Shown here piece by piece: positions 24,622 to 32,635 of a stretch of 64,000 nucleotides of DNA (position 1 is its first letter; every line of letters begins with the position of its first letter). The stretch spans positions 1 through 64,000 of the forward strand of contig CAJYIW010000008.1 of the NCBI GenBank assembly GCA_913775095.1. Direction: 5' to 3'. This DNA comes from an uncultured Siphonobacter sp. (GTDB lineage: Bacteria > Bacteroidota > Bacteroidia > Cytophagales > Spirosomataceae). A model generated the notes under the pieces. The model worked only from the letters and a program-made list of their open reading frames with translations. It made no database searches and had not been told where the DNA came from. The position numbers and the translations under genes were made by a program.

Positions 24622-24637
24622 TTTATTTCAGAAAAAA

Positions 24638-24672
24638 CCGGAAGTAGTAAGCCTTAGAAACCCTACTCCCGG
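24638..24672 (+). promoter_or_regulatory. Leader hairpin before the 113-residue gene
   Basis: CCGGAAGTAG (24638-24647) pairs with CTACTCCCGG (24663-24672) at 9 of 10 positions. No T-run follows, so it is a 5' UTR structure and not a terminator. Confidence 0.4.
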
Positions 24673-24716
24673 TGATTTAACCAAACCGGATTAGTCCGTT
24701 AAACCACTACAAAAGT

Positions 24717-25058
24717 ATGAAAACTCCAATTAGTGAACAAAACGATCAGTCAAACAAAGCATGGTGGGATAGAGACACAAAGAGCCCTAATTATTCCGCT
24801 CGTATCAAAAGGATGTATGAATTGATAGATAAGTATGTGGGCGATCATGGGACCTCAGGCCCTATCAACCAAATAAATGAGTTCTTCATTGATTATTTAT
24901 CCAGAGCAGAGGAGAATGAAGCACCTGCAGCAGAAATCATCAATAAGTCTCATGACCTTCTAGCCTTGATCTGCTTCTTAAACAACCTAGGCGAAACGTG
25001 GAGAATATTAGAAATAGAAGCTCTTCAGATAGAATTGGAAGCTAAACAATCAGATTAG
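24717..25058 (+). CDS. Hypothetical protein
   Basis: A 113-residue acidic, helical protein with no recognised domain (KAWWDRDTKSPNYSARIKRMYELIDKY, then a C-terminal LLALICFLNNLGETWRILEIEALQIEL). It follows operator 2 and the leader hairpin and ends at a strong terminator (25080-25115). It thus forms a short unit, perhaps with the 68-residue gene. The matching palindromes suggest that both genes answer to the same regulator. Confidence 0.6.
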   Translation: MKTPISEQNDQSNKAWWDRDTKSPNYSARIKRMYELIDKYVGDHGTSGPINQINEFFIDYLSRAEENEAPAAEIINKSHDLLALICFLNNLGETWRILEIEALQIELEAKQSD

Positions 25059-25079
25059 ATACTTTTCTCCATACAACGC

Positions 25080-25115
25080 AACCCGTCTTTGCTACCAGGC
25101 AAAGGCGGGTTTTTG
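25080..25115 (+). terminator. Terminator after the 113-residue gene
   Basis: A 13-bp AACCCGTCTTTGC-type stem with one wobble pair and a 6-base loop, followed by TTTTT. Confidence 0.85.
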
Positions 25116-25251
25116 CTTTCTGGAAATTCGATATGGGAATTTTCATAGCGATCCGTTGTAAGAAGCCTTTAAGTCAGAGAAGCGGATGAAACCCTATATT
25201 TCTCATCTACAGTGATTTCCGCAGATAAAAACCTCATCTATCTAGATCCGA

Positions 25252-25345
25252 GAAAAGCCCATTAGAGGAGTTAGTTTTCTTTCATCTGTAAGCTGATACC
25301 GGAATAGGGTTAAAAACCAATCTTGGGCCAAAGGAGAGGGCAAAG
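25252..25345. repeat. Dispersed repeat R2, copy 1
   Basis: This stretch aligns with 26352-26440 in the same orientation, with small gaps: shared AAAAGCCC..TAGAGG.GTTA, ATAGGGT/CTAGGGT and CAATC.TG.GCCAAA. It holds no gene. Divergence suggests an old duplication inside the element. Confidence 0.5.
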
Positions 25346-25392
25346 CCGAGAATGAATCAGGTAAACAGATGAATGATAGCCTTGAAAATGAA

Positions 25393-25671
25393 CTACCGAC
25401 TGGCTATCACTTCAGATATCTCCTGCCGATACTGCTTGAACTCGGGAATAAAGTCATCATAGATTTCACGGAAAAGGTCGGGATGTGCTATGATTGCTTC
25501 ACGAGCTTTGACGGCTCGTTTAGTTAAGTTCTCATAACTTGACTGGTAGGGATTATTATTGGGTACTTGGTCAACTTCTAAAATATATCCGTCTACATAA
25601 ACGGTGATAAGGGCATTCAGGCAGATCTGAACTGCCATTGGTGTTACCAACTGAGATAGTACCTCGCTCAT
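25393..25671 (-). CDS. Hypothetical protein
   Basis: A 92-residue protein of unknown family. The N-terminal half has a hydrophobic stretch (MAVQICLNALITVYVDGYIL), and the C-terminal half is charged and helical (AREAIIAHPDLFREIYDDFIPEFKQY). A hairpin with a T-run (25721-25751, minus strand) lies 50 bases upstream of its start. It could be the terminator of an upstream minus-strand transcript or an attenuator for this gene. I do not assign a function. Confidence 0.5.
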   Translation of the reverse strand: MSEVLSQLVTPMAVQICLNALITVYVDGYILEVDQVPNNNPYQSSYENLTKRAVKAREAIIAHPDLFREIYDDFIPEFKQYRQEISEVIASR

Positions 25672-25720
25672 TGCTTTTCTTTTCTAATTTGTTAGTAGCG
25701 GTAAGCCTGTCATTTCTAGT

Positions 25721-25751
25721 AAAAAGCTCATCTACCGTTGCAGATGGGCTA
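25721..25751 (-). terminator. Minus-strand hairpin with T-run
   Basis: AGCCCATCT/AGATGAGCT stem (one wobble) followed by TTTTT on the minus strand, upstream of the 92-residue gene. Confidence 0.55.
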
Positions 25752-26059
25752 TATCAAGACCTATATACAATCGCAGTTAGGTCTCAATAACTTCCTCAGT
25801 CATCAAAGCTGCCACTCTTTTGACGGATTCAGTAAGTTAAAATTACTAATTTATAAGCATTTGTTAGGCACTTATTAGACGAATGGAATGGTTTGCCAGA
25901 TGGTCAGACTATTTTGCTGCTTAAAGATTTGTTTACCGTTTTTCCTATTTATAATCAGACGAGTAGAGTGTTAAAGACATCGGACTATTACCTCATATGG
26001 AAGTCTCTTTAATGTTTCATACAAATAGGCCTATCCGAAAAGTGCGAAAGCATGCTAGG

Positions 26060-26098
26060 CAAAAAACAAAAAGCCACTTACGAATAAAGTAAGTGGCT
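26060..26098 (-). terminator. Strong minus-strand terminator
   Basis: A perfect 10-bp stem AGCCACTTAC/GTAAGTGGCT with a 7-base loop, followed on the minus strand by TTTTTGTTTTTTG. No minus-strand gene is visible upstream for almost 900 bases, so it ends either a lost gene or a noncoding transcript. Confidence 0.7.
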
Positions 26099-26180
26099 AA
26101 CTATTAGGCTTTGAAGTTAGACGCGAACCAGCAACCCCCAAGGCCTTCTAATTTTAAAATGTATATACTAGAACGAAGCG

Positions 26181-26282
26181 GTGAAAACGCCCTTTTAGTG
26201 TTTTAAATGTTTTACTAGTTTATATAGTTTTTATTTGGTTGGGTATCCTTCCGGGTAACCTTCCGATTTTTCCGCTAGGTTA
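26181..26282. repeat. Dispersed repeat R1, copy 1
   Basis: Starts GTGAAAACGCCCTTTTAGTG and ends with two 12-bp units (GGTATCCTTCCG, GGTAACCTTCCG) and the inverted initiator-linker sequence. It is nearly identical to 26647-26772, which has two extra 12-bp units. Read on the minus strand it encodes EKSEGYPEGYPTK and a stop. Confidence 0.8.
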
Positions 26283-26351
26283 ATTAAAAGGTAATCGGAT
26301 ATAGGCTCACATTTAGGTAAACCCTACTCCTCCTCATTTAACACAATTTCT

Positions 26352-26440
26352 AAAAAAGCCCGTAGAGGCGTTATAATTCTTCCAAACATCTACTCATACC
26401 ACTGCTAGGGTATAAATCAATCCTGAGCCAAAAGAACACG
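26352..26440. repeat. Dispersed repeat R2, copy 2
   Basis: Direct-repeat partner of 25252-25345, diverged, lying between the two R1 copies. Confidence 0.5.
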
Positions 26441-26646
26441 GAATTTTAGGGGTAAATCAAATCGACGAGATAGTATCAGCTACATCAATTAGAGATTTCA
26501 GGAAAACGCAAGCTTTTATTGGGCTGCTTTTCTCAACTGATAGAACTCAGAGTCCTGAAGCCAGGAAGGGCGGCGGAACCGGGGGATGGTATTACCCCTT
26601 TTTTCTCTTTGAAAGCAATGATTGAAAAACTCAGATCAATAAAAGT

Positions 26647-26772
26647 GTGAAAACGCCCTTTTAGTGTTTTAATGTTTACTAGTTTATATAGTTTTTATTT
26701 GGTTGGGTATCCTACCGGGTAACCTTCCGGTGTACCTACAGGGTATCCTTCCGATTTTTCCGATAGGTTAAC
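26647..26772. repeat. Dispersed repeat R1, copy 2
   Basis: The partner of 26181-26282 with four tandem 12-bp units: GGTATCCTACCG, GGTAACCTTCCG, GTGTACCTACAG, GGTATCCTTCCG. The units are iteron-like. On the minus strand they encode a [E/V]G[Y/T]P tetrapeptide repeat. Confidence 0.8.
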
Positions 26773-26985
26773 TAATGCGAAAAAATTACCCTCCTATCCT
26801 TAATTATACATTTTATATCCTGTAAATACTTAGTAATTAAATATTTATAAAATTTTATACATTTTTAAAAAGAACTATTAGGTCTCATTTTGTAATAATC
26901 ATTAGTGGTTTAGTTCACATGGCATAATTTTCCTACTAGTGCGATTACGCTCAAATTAGGAGCTTGAATTAGCTATAATTTTTCA

Positions 26986-27384
26986 ATGACACCCCAACTT
27001 ATTTCCCCACCTTTATTTTTAGTAGTTGAAGACAATAAAGACTATTGTTCCATTTTAGAATGGTCTTACCACAAGCAAGCCCCTTCTTGCCGCCTTTACT
27101 TTGTTCACTCGGCTGAAGAAGCTCTACTCTATTTGGACGAATGCTTTGTCAGACCTCAACTTCTTTTGCTGGACTATGATCTGCCGGGCATGGACGGACT
27201 GAGCTTGTTGGAGCACCTACGGCAATCGCAGGACTGGAAAGACTTACCAGTTATTTTATTTTCTTCTAATGAAGATCCTCAGCTTCAAAGGCAGGCCCAT
27301 CAAAAAGGAGTTAATCAATTTATTACGAAACCCAGTGGATACGCTGCTACCCAGGCACTCTGGCAGCAGTTATTAGCGGCGTAG
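26986..27384 (+). CDS. Single-domain response regulator
   Basis: A 132-residue CheY-like receiver without an output domain. The acidic pair is VVEDN, the phospho-acceptor is Asp63 in LLLDYDLPGMDG, the switch residues are LFSS, and the conserved Lys is in ITKPSG. It is the first of four plus-strand cargo genes at the right end of the element that together form a signalling module. With no DNA-binding domain it must act through protein partners. Base composition is closer to the chromosome than to the AT-rich middle of the element. Confidence 0.9.
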   Translation: MTPQLISPPLFLVVEDNKDYCSILEWSYHKQAPSCRLYFVHSAEEALLYLDECFVRPQLLLLDYDLPGMDGLSLLEHLRQSQDWKDLPVILFSSNEDPQLQRQAHQKGVNQFITKPSGYAATQALWQQLLAA

Positions 27385-27399
27385 CGACGGTCTTCATAG

Positions 27400-27433
27400 A
27401 AAAACGCTTGATGTAAGCACACCAAGCGTTTTT
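27400..27433 (+). terminator. Terminator after response regulator
   Basis: An 11-bp perfect stem AAAAACGCTTG/CAAGCGTTTTT with a 12-base loop and flanking A/T tracts. It separates the receiver gene from the rest of the signalling cluster. Confidence 0.85.
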
Positions 27434-27482
27434 GCCTTCCCCCAAATATTGAATGAAGCTTATTATCTAGGCTTCTATAATC

Positions 27483-27923
27483 GTGCCATTAGGCACCTAT
27501 CTTTGCCCTTCGGAGATTTATCTACCATTACGCAAAAACCTAGGTAAACATCCGGGTTTTGTTTCACTCGCCCCGCCTATGACCGAGCTTTCGGGCTTCA
27601 AGCAGTTACAATTGCTCAATCTGATAGATAAGCCTTTCTATTTTTACACCCTGGGGCTGTTAAGCTATACTCCCTATGTACCTAAGGATTTGCTCTTTAA
27701 AACCCTGCGAAAGCGTTTTAAATCTCTTCCCTTCATCCTCTTTCAGAAACGGATTTGTGAGCTGGAAGAACTGGGACTTCTACTCATCATTTCTTTGGAA
27801 GGGCAGAGTTACTTTCAGTTAAGGCCTGGCTACCAAACCTACCTACAGCAACTCTATCAGGATAATCAGGATGAGGGTCTAAGTCAGCTTCACCAGCATT
27901 TAAAAGAATTTAATTTCAAATAA
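27483..27923 (+). CDS. Hypothetical protein in signalling cluster
   Basis: 146 codons from a GTG (27483), or 114 from the ATG at 27579 (MTELSGFKQLQLLNLIDKPF). The family is unknown. The Leu-rich C-terminal two-thirds (KTLRKRFKSLPFILFQKRICELEELGLLLI) look like a winged-helix or small helical domain. I could not settle the start. It lies between the receiver gene and the histidine kinase in the same direction, which suggests a role in the same signalling system. No function can be given. Confidence 0.55.
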   Translation: MPLGTYLCPSEIYLPLRKNLGKHPGFVSLAPPMTELSGFKQLQLLNLIDKPFYFYTLGLLSYTPYVPKDLLFKTLRKRFKSLPFILFQKRICELEELGLLLIISLEGQSYFQLRPGYQTYLQQLYQDNQDEGLSQLHQHLKEFNFK

Positions 27924-28069
27924 CTCCAGCTTTTAACGTGATTCTGATTGATTCCCAGTAGCGGGATTGGTTGTTAATGAACACTACTGCTATATTATAT
28001 AATCTCTTCTGAAATGATGAAAACCGCTTTTTATCAGGTATCTTCCGAATTGATTTTCAATGACTAACC

Positions 28070-30691
28070 ATGCATCCTGATCATTCTGCTCCGTTCCCTG
28101 CTACTTCTGATTTACAACGTTTGTCCTTTGCCCTTCAAGCGGCTGAGGTGGGTACCTGGGACTTGGATATTGCTCAACAACGGGTTTGGTGGGATGATCG
28201 CTGCAAAGAGCTGTATGGCTTTTCCAAAGAAGACGTCGTGCCTTATCAGGAGGTCCTTCGCTACATGCATCCCGAGGATCGGCCCCTAGTCGAGCGGGCC
28301 ATTGCCTGGGCCTTAACTCCCGCTTCTAAAGGACGCTACGATATTCAGTTTCGGACCCTAGGGGCGGAAGATCAACAGCTGCGGTGGCTTCACTGTAAAG
28401 GACAGGCTTTCTTTGACGAGACAGGTAAGGCTATTCGTTTTTCCGGCATTGCTCAGGATGTTACTGCTTTAATAGAGGCTAGGCAGGAGCTAGGAGATAG
28501 TGAACTGCACTGGCGAAGCTTAGTCAATCACTACGGAACGGCTACCGCCGTCTACCAGGGCCGTGACATGCACATTCAGGCAGTTAATGACGCGATGATT
28601 CGCATATGGGGCAAAGATGAATCCGTTCGAGGGAAAACCTTTGCTGAGGCTATTCCCGAAGTTGCCAATCAGCCCTTTCTAGGACTTTTACAAAATGTCT
28701 ATGATACGGGTATTGCGTATTATACCCCCGAAGGGCCCGCGACCTTAGAAGTGGACGGACGATTGCAGGAATTTTGGTTTACCTATGCGTATGTGCCCTT
28801 AAAAAAGGAGTCGGGCCAGGTGTACGGCATTATCCATACGGCTACCGATATTACTCACCAGGTAAAAGCCCGCCAAAAGCTAGAAGCCAGTGAGGCCCGC
28901 TTTAAAGCACTCATCGAGCAATCCCCCATTGCCATGAGTCTGTACGTAGGTCGTGATTTTACCATTGAATTAGCCAATGAGTTAATGATCAATTTCTGGG
29001 GGAAAGGAAAGGCAGTGATTGGCCAAAAGTTAGCGGAGGCTTTACCCGAACTAGAGGGCCAGCCTTTCTTAGCTCTTCTCGATCAGATATATAAGACCGG
29101 CGTTGCTTATACGGGTAAAGCCATGCGGGCTGATTTAAGCATTAATGACATACTAAATACTTTCTATTTTGACTTTACCTACCAGCCTATTTTTGACGAC
29201 CATGGGCAGGTCTATGCCATCTTGAATGTAGCCGTTGATGTGACTCAGGATGTGCTGCTTCAAAAAAAATACGATCAGTCACAAAAGTCTTTAGCTACGG
29301 CTGTGGAGCTGGCTGAATTAGGAATCTGGCAGATAGACATTGCTTCCCAAGCCGCTACGTTCTCTCCCCGGGTTTCTTCCTGGGTTAATGAAGAAAAAGA
29401 GATTACGCTACAGGATGCTATTGAAGCCATTGAACCCGAAGATCTCCCCGGGTTTCTGCAAGCGTATGAAAAAGCTCAGCAAGTAGGCTCGTCCGGTAAG
29501 CTGGAAGTAGAATATCACCTGAAGAATCAGACAACGGGACAAGTACGATTGCTTCACTCCATCGGACAAACCCTTTTTGATGAAAAGGGTAACCCCGTGT
29601 CTTTGAATGGGTTTAGCCGCGACATTACCCAGGAACGGGCTACCCGGCTTGAATTAGAGCATCTGGTTCAACTCCGGACGGAAGAACTGGAAGCCAGCAA
29701 TGAAGAGCTACGAGTAACCTCAGAAGGTTTGTTCGCCCGAAAACAGGAGTTGCAGGTCATCAATGCGGAGCTTGAAGAAAAGACTCAGGCCCTGTTTGCC
29801 AGCAACGAAGCTTTACAACGCTTATCTGAAGAACTGGCCGCCAGTAACGAAGAACTTCAGGCCAGCAGTGAAGAAATTCAGGCGAGCAGTGAAGAACTGG
29901 CCGAAAGTAACGACCGGCTCAGCGAAAGTCTGGAAGAACTTACAAAAAGTAATCAGCAGCTTTCGTTTTCCAATGAACGTTTGCAACGCTTTGCCTACGT
30001 AGCTTCGCACGATTTGCAGGAACCCTTGCGTAAGATTCGAACCTTTGCCTCCTTGATCGGTAGTAAATTCGAACAGCAATTAGGACAGCAGGGGCTTTCC
30101 TATTTAAACCGAGTGAGTCAATCCGGTGAGCAAATGTCACAGCTTATTCGTGATTTATTAACCTACTCCCGACTAAATACCCAGGAAAACCAATTTCAGC
30201 CGGTATCACTGCAATTAGTATTAACCCAGGTGCTCGAGACTCTGGAGCTTAGCATTCAGCAAAGTCAGGCCCACATTGAGGTGGAGCCTTTGCCTGCTCT
30301 GATGGGCGATGAATCACAGCTTCGGCAGCTTTTTCAAAACCTGGTTTCCAACGCTCTCAAATTTACCAAACCCGCTGAGCCCCCTCACATCCATATTTTA
30401 ACGAAGGTGCTGGACTGCAATGAATTACCCCCATTTGTGAATCCTTTGATTAATGCAGAGCAGTATCATTACATCGGGGTAAAAGACAAAGGCATTGGCT
30501 TTGATGAACAATACAGCCAGCGAATTTTTGAAGCCTTTCAGCGGCTGCACGAAAAAAGTGAATACAAAGGCACAGGCATTGGTTTAGCGATCTGTCAGCG
30601 AGTCGTAGAGAATCATGGGGGAGCTATTACCGCTCACAGTGAATCGGGCAAGGGAGCCTTGTTCTGTATCTATTTACCTATTCTAAAATAA
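28070..30691 (+). CDS. Multi-PAS sensor histidine kinase
   Basis: An 873-residue cytoplasmic sensor kinase with no membrane segments. Four PAS/PAC modules occupy about residues 13-135, 145-270, 275-395 and 405-520. A heptad-rich coiled coil follows (530-640) with repeated ASNEELQASSEE-type units. The HisKA domain has His647 in VASHDLQEPLRKI, and the HATPase has NLVSNALKFTKP (N box), GIGFDEQY and GTGIGLAICQRVVENHGG. PAS1 resembles PAS-3 folds (WWDDRCKELYGF). It would phosphorylate the neighbouring receivers (30727 and perhaps 26986). It is unusual cargo for a small phage-like element. Confidence 0.95.
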   Translation: MHPDHSAPFPATSDLQRLSFALQAAEVGTWDLDIAQQRVWWDDRCKELYGFSKEDVVPYQEVLRYMHPEDRPLVERAIAWALTPASKGRYDIQFRTLGAEDQQLRWLHCKGQAFFDETGKAIRFSGIAQDVTALIEARQELGDSELHWRSLVNHYGTATAVYQGRDMHIQAVNDAMIRIWGKDESVRGKTFAEAIPEVANQPFLGLLQNVYDTGIAYYTPEGPATLEVDGRLQEFWFTYAYVPLKKESGQVYGIIHTATDITHQVKARQKLEASEARFKALIEQSPIAMSLYVGRDFTIELANELMINFWGKGKAVIGQKLAEALPELEGQPFLALLDQIYKTGVAYTGKAMRADLSINDILNTFYFDFTYQPIFDDHGQVYAILNVAVDVTQDVLLQKKYDQSQKSLATAVELAELGIWQIDIASQAATFSPRVSSWVNEEKEITLQDAIEAIEPEDLPGFLQAYEKAQQVGSSGKLEVEYHLKNQTTGQVRLLHSIGQTLFDEKGNPVSLNGFSRDITQERATRLELEHLVQLRTEELEASNEELRVTSEGLFARKQELQVINAELEEKTQALFASNEALQRLSEELAASNEELQASSEEIQASSEELAESNDRLSESLEELTKSNQQLSFSNERLQRFAYVASHDLQEPLRKIRTFASLIGSKFEQQLGQQGLSYLNRVSQSGEQMSQLIRDLLTYSRLNTQENQFQPVSLQLVLTQVLETLELSIQQSQAHIEVEPLPALMGDESQLRQLFQNLVSNALKFTKPAEPPHIHILTKVLDCNELPPFVNPLINAEQYHYIGVKDKGIGFDEQYSQRIFEAFQRLHEKSEYKGTGIGLAICQRVVENHGGAITAHSESGKGALFCIYLPILK

Positions 30692-30726
30692 AAACGTAAA
30701 GCCCGTACGGCATTTCACCCCATAAT

Positions 30727-31158
30727 ATGTTTACCAAAGGCCCTATTCTATCCATTGAGGATGATGAAGACGATCGTTTTTTAATTCAGGCGATATTCGA
30801 AGAACTTGGCATTAAAAATGAGCTTATTTTTTTTGGCAACGGCAAGCAAGCCCTAGACTATTTACTGGTCACGCCCGTTCAGCCCTTTTTGATTCTTTGT
30901 GATGTCAACATGCCGGTGATGAATGGATTAGAGCTGCATCAATTCATTGCTGAAAACGAGTTTTTGCGAAAAAAAGCCATCCCTTTCGTATTCTTCACCA
31001 CAGCTGCGAATGCCAGTCTGGTTAATCGGGCCTACTTTCAAAGCGTGCAGGGATTCTATCAAAAAGCCAGTACTTTCACAGAGCAACTTCAGCAAATGAA
31101 AGCCATTATCGACTACTGGCAGGGGTGCTTACATCCCAATAGTTATTTAACTACTTAA
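30727..31158 (+). CDS. Single-domain response regulator (Rcp1-like)
   Basis: A 143-residue receiver with acidic residues SIEDDEDD, phospho-acceptor Asp59 in LILCDVNMPVMNG, FFTTAA switch region and conserved Lys in FYQKAS. The long N-terminal acidic motif and NMPVMNG signature match the Rcp1-type receivers that pair with PAS/phytochrome-type kinases. It starts 35 bases after the kinase stop and is almost certainly cotranscribed, so it is the likely cognate partner. It has no output domain. It is the last gene before attR. Confidence 0.92.
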   Translation: MFTKGPILSIEDDEDDRFLIQAIFEELGIKNELIFFGNGKQALDYLLVTPVQPFLILCDVNMPVMNGLELHQFIAENEFLRKKAIPFVFFTTAANASLVNRAYFQSVQGFYQKASTFTEQLQQMKAIIDYWQGCLHPNSYLTT

Positions 31159-31231
31159 CTTAGTGTTGACTCGTCAAAGGCTTTCTTGAAAGAATTAATA
31201 AAGTTATGATGTATAAAAAAACATTAAGTTG

Positions 31232-31258
31232 CCCCTATGATTGCCCCTCATCTATTTT
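31232..31258 (+). repeat. Right integrase arm-type site (putative)
   Basis: Matches 14777-14803 at 24 of 27 positions in direct orientation. It contains two TTGCCCCT units 12 bases apart and lies 42 bases inside attR. Confidence 0.65.
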
Positions 31259-31300
31259 ACTTTCATTAATTATTTGATCCTTAGTAAATTATTTACTTTA

Positions 31301-31325
31301 GTTCGATTCCTAACGAGACCACCAC
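31301..31325 (+). repeat. attR (25-bp direct repeat)
   Basis: Identical to 14638-14662. It represents the original tRNA-Arg 3' end displaced by integration and is followed directly by the host terminator. Confidence 0.92.
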
Positions 31326-31326
31326 T

Positions 31327-31366
31327 AAAAAGCCTGACTATTAATTAGTCAGGCTTTTTGTTTTTT
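31327..31366 (+). terminator. Original tRNA-Arg terminator, displaced
   Basis: A perfect 14-bp stem AAAAAGCCTGACTA/TAGTCAGGCTTTTT with a 5-base loop and a T-rich tail, immediately beyond attR. It shows where the tRNA transcript ended before insertion. Confidence 0.85.
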
Positions 31367-31453
31367 ATCCCTGCTCATCCGACCTGATGGGTAATGAAAA
31401 AGCGGCTACTGATCAGTGCATCAGTAGCCGCTTTTTTACTACAGAATGGTCTA

Positions 31454-32545
31454 TTACTTCAGAAAAGGCAGTTTCACTACCACTGCTTTCAGGTATTTGT
31501 TACGAATGTTGATGTAGATCTCGGTACCTACCTTGCTGTATTCCGTTTGTACGTAACCCATGCCGATGCCTTTGTTGAGACTAGGCGACTGGGTTCCAGA
31601 CGTGACCTCACCGATGATTTGTCCGGCAGCGGTCATGATTTCGTAGTGCTGACGGGGAATGCCACGGTCAATCATTTCAAAACCTACCAGCTTGCGGGTG
31701 ACGCCGTTTTCTTTCAGCTTCTTATGAAAGTCGCTGTACGTGAAGTCTTTGTTGAATTTCGTGATCCAGCCCAGACCTGCTTCAATGGGTGAGGTAGCAT
31801 CGTCAATGTCATGGCCGTAGAGACAGTACCCCATTTCGGTGCGTAAGGTATCACGGGCACCCAGACCTACGGGTACGATACCAAACTCGGCTCCGGCTTC
31901 CATGATGGCCTCCCACATGGCTTTGGCCTGATGATTGGGTACGTATACTTCCATACCACCGGCTCCGGTATATCCCGTTGTTGCAATGAGAATGTCATCA
32001 AATCCGGCAACCGTACCTTCTTTGAACGAATAATAAGGCATTTCTTCCAGATTCAGGTCGGTTAGCTTTTGCATGGTTGCTACGCCTTTAGGTCCCTGAA
32101 CGGCAAAAAGAGAATATTCGTCGGATACGTTTTCCAGCTCAACGCCTTCGATGATGAATTTCTGTAACCAGTTCCAGTCTTTTTCAATATTGGAAGCGTT
32201 TACCACCACGAAGTAATCGTTTTCACTGCGACGGTAGATTAGTAAATCATCCACAATTCCGCCCATTTCGTTGGGCAGGCAGGAATACTGAACTTTTCCA
32301 TCGTATAGAGCCGCTACATCATTCGTCGTGACGCTTTGTAAAAACTCCAGAGCCTTTTCACCCTTTACGCGGAATTCTCCCATGTGGGATACGTCAAAAA
32401 TACCTACCGAATTACGCACGGCATGGTGTTCCTGAATCAATCCGGAATAGGAAACGGGCATTTCAAAGCCAGCAAAAGGAACGATCTTTGCTCCTAAAGC
32501 TACGTGTATGTCGTGTAATTGAACTTGACGAAGTGAATCTGACAT
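31454..32545 (-). CDS. gcvT: Aminomethyltransferase (glycine cleavage T protein)
   Basis: It transfers the methylene group from aminomethyl-lipoyl H protein to tetrahydrofolate. The protein has 363 residues. N-terminal HVALGAKIVPFAGFEMPVSYSG, the SHMGEF loop, SLFAVQGPKG and TGYTGAGGMEVY are family motifs. RDTLRTEMGYCLYGHDID carries the catalytic Asp region, and the GCV_T C-terminal barrel (RKLVGFEM, VTSGTQSPSL) completes it. The frame opens at a TTG (32551), and the ATG at 32545 is the better start. It pairs functionally with glyA (55157), also in this window but not linked. Confidence 0.96.
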   Translation of the reverse strand: MSDSLRQVQLHDIHVALGAKIVPFAGFEMPVSYSGLIQEHHAVRNSVGIFDVSHMGEFRVKGEKALEFLQSVTTNDVAALYDGKVQYSCLPNEMGGIVDDLLIYRRSENDYFVVVNASNIEKDWNWLQKFIIEGVELENVSDEYSLFAVQGPKGVATMQKLTDLNLEEMPYYSFKEGTVAGFDDILIATTGYTGAGGMEVYVPNHQAKAMWEAIMEAGAEFGIVPVGLGARDTLRTEMGYCLYGHDIDDATSPIEAGLGWITKFNKDFTYSDFHKKLKENGVTRKLVGFEMIDRGIPRQHYEIMTAAGQIIGEVTSGTQSPSLNKGIGMGYVQTEYSKVGTEIYINIRNKYLKAVVVKLPFLK

Positions 32546-32635
32546 GTACAAAGGATCTAATGTAGGAACAGCAAAAATAGTGGAAAAATAAGCTTTCCCA
32601 CCAGTTTATAAGTCCTTACTCAAAAAGTGATCCAA

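Larger units (their letters stand above)
25672..26985. other. 1.3-kb repeat-rich region without a gene
   Basis: No open frame of coding character on either strand. The region holds a hairpin at 25721-25751 and a minus-strand terminator at 26060-26098. It also holds two copies of repeat R1 (26181-26282, 26647-26772), one copy of R2 (26352-26440) and a very AT-rich stretch (26770-26900). It looks like the decayed remains of a replication-gene module or an origin region. Confidence 0.5.
14638..31325. mobile_element. 16.7-kb integrative element in tRNA-Arg (phage-satellite-like)
   Basis: The element is bounded by 25-bp direct repeats and has a tyrosine integrase just inside the left end. It has phage-type replication and regulation genes (initiator, DnaB, AntA/KilAC antirepressor, HNH), AT-rich unknown genes, and a two-component signalling cargo at the right end. 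No capsid, portal, tail, terminase, relaxase or conjugation genes are present. It is therefore not a full prophage or an ICE; a phage satellite or stripped prophage fits best. Integrase arm-type repeats occur inside both ends (14777-14803 and 31232-31258). Confidence 0.88.

Noticed and set aside
26100-26165. tRNA-like T-arm (GTTAG-ACGCGAA-CCAGC) on the minus strand
   Set aside because: The T stem has a mismatch, the loop departs from consensus and no anticodon stem pairs. It is not a tRNA gene; an old att remnant is possible but unsupported.
26228-26772. CRISPR array
   Set aside because: The 12-bp units are contiguous tandem repeats without spacers, and no cas genes are in the window.
14638-31325. 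Integrative conjugative element or full prophage
   Set aside because: No relaxase, coupling protein, Tra/VirB, capsid, portal, tail or terminase genes can be found in any frame.
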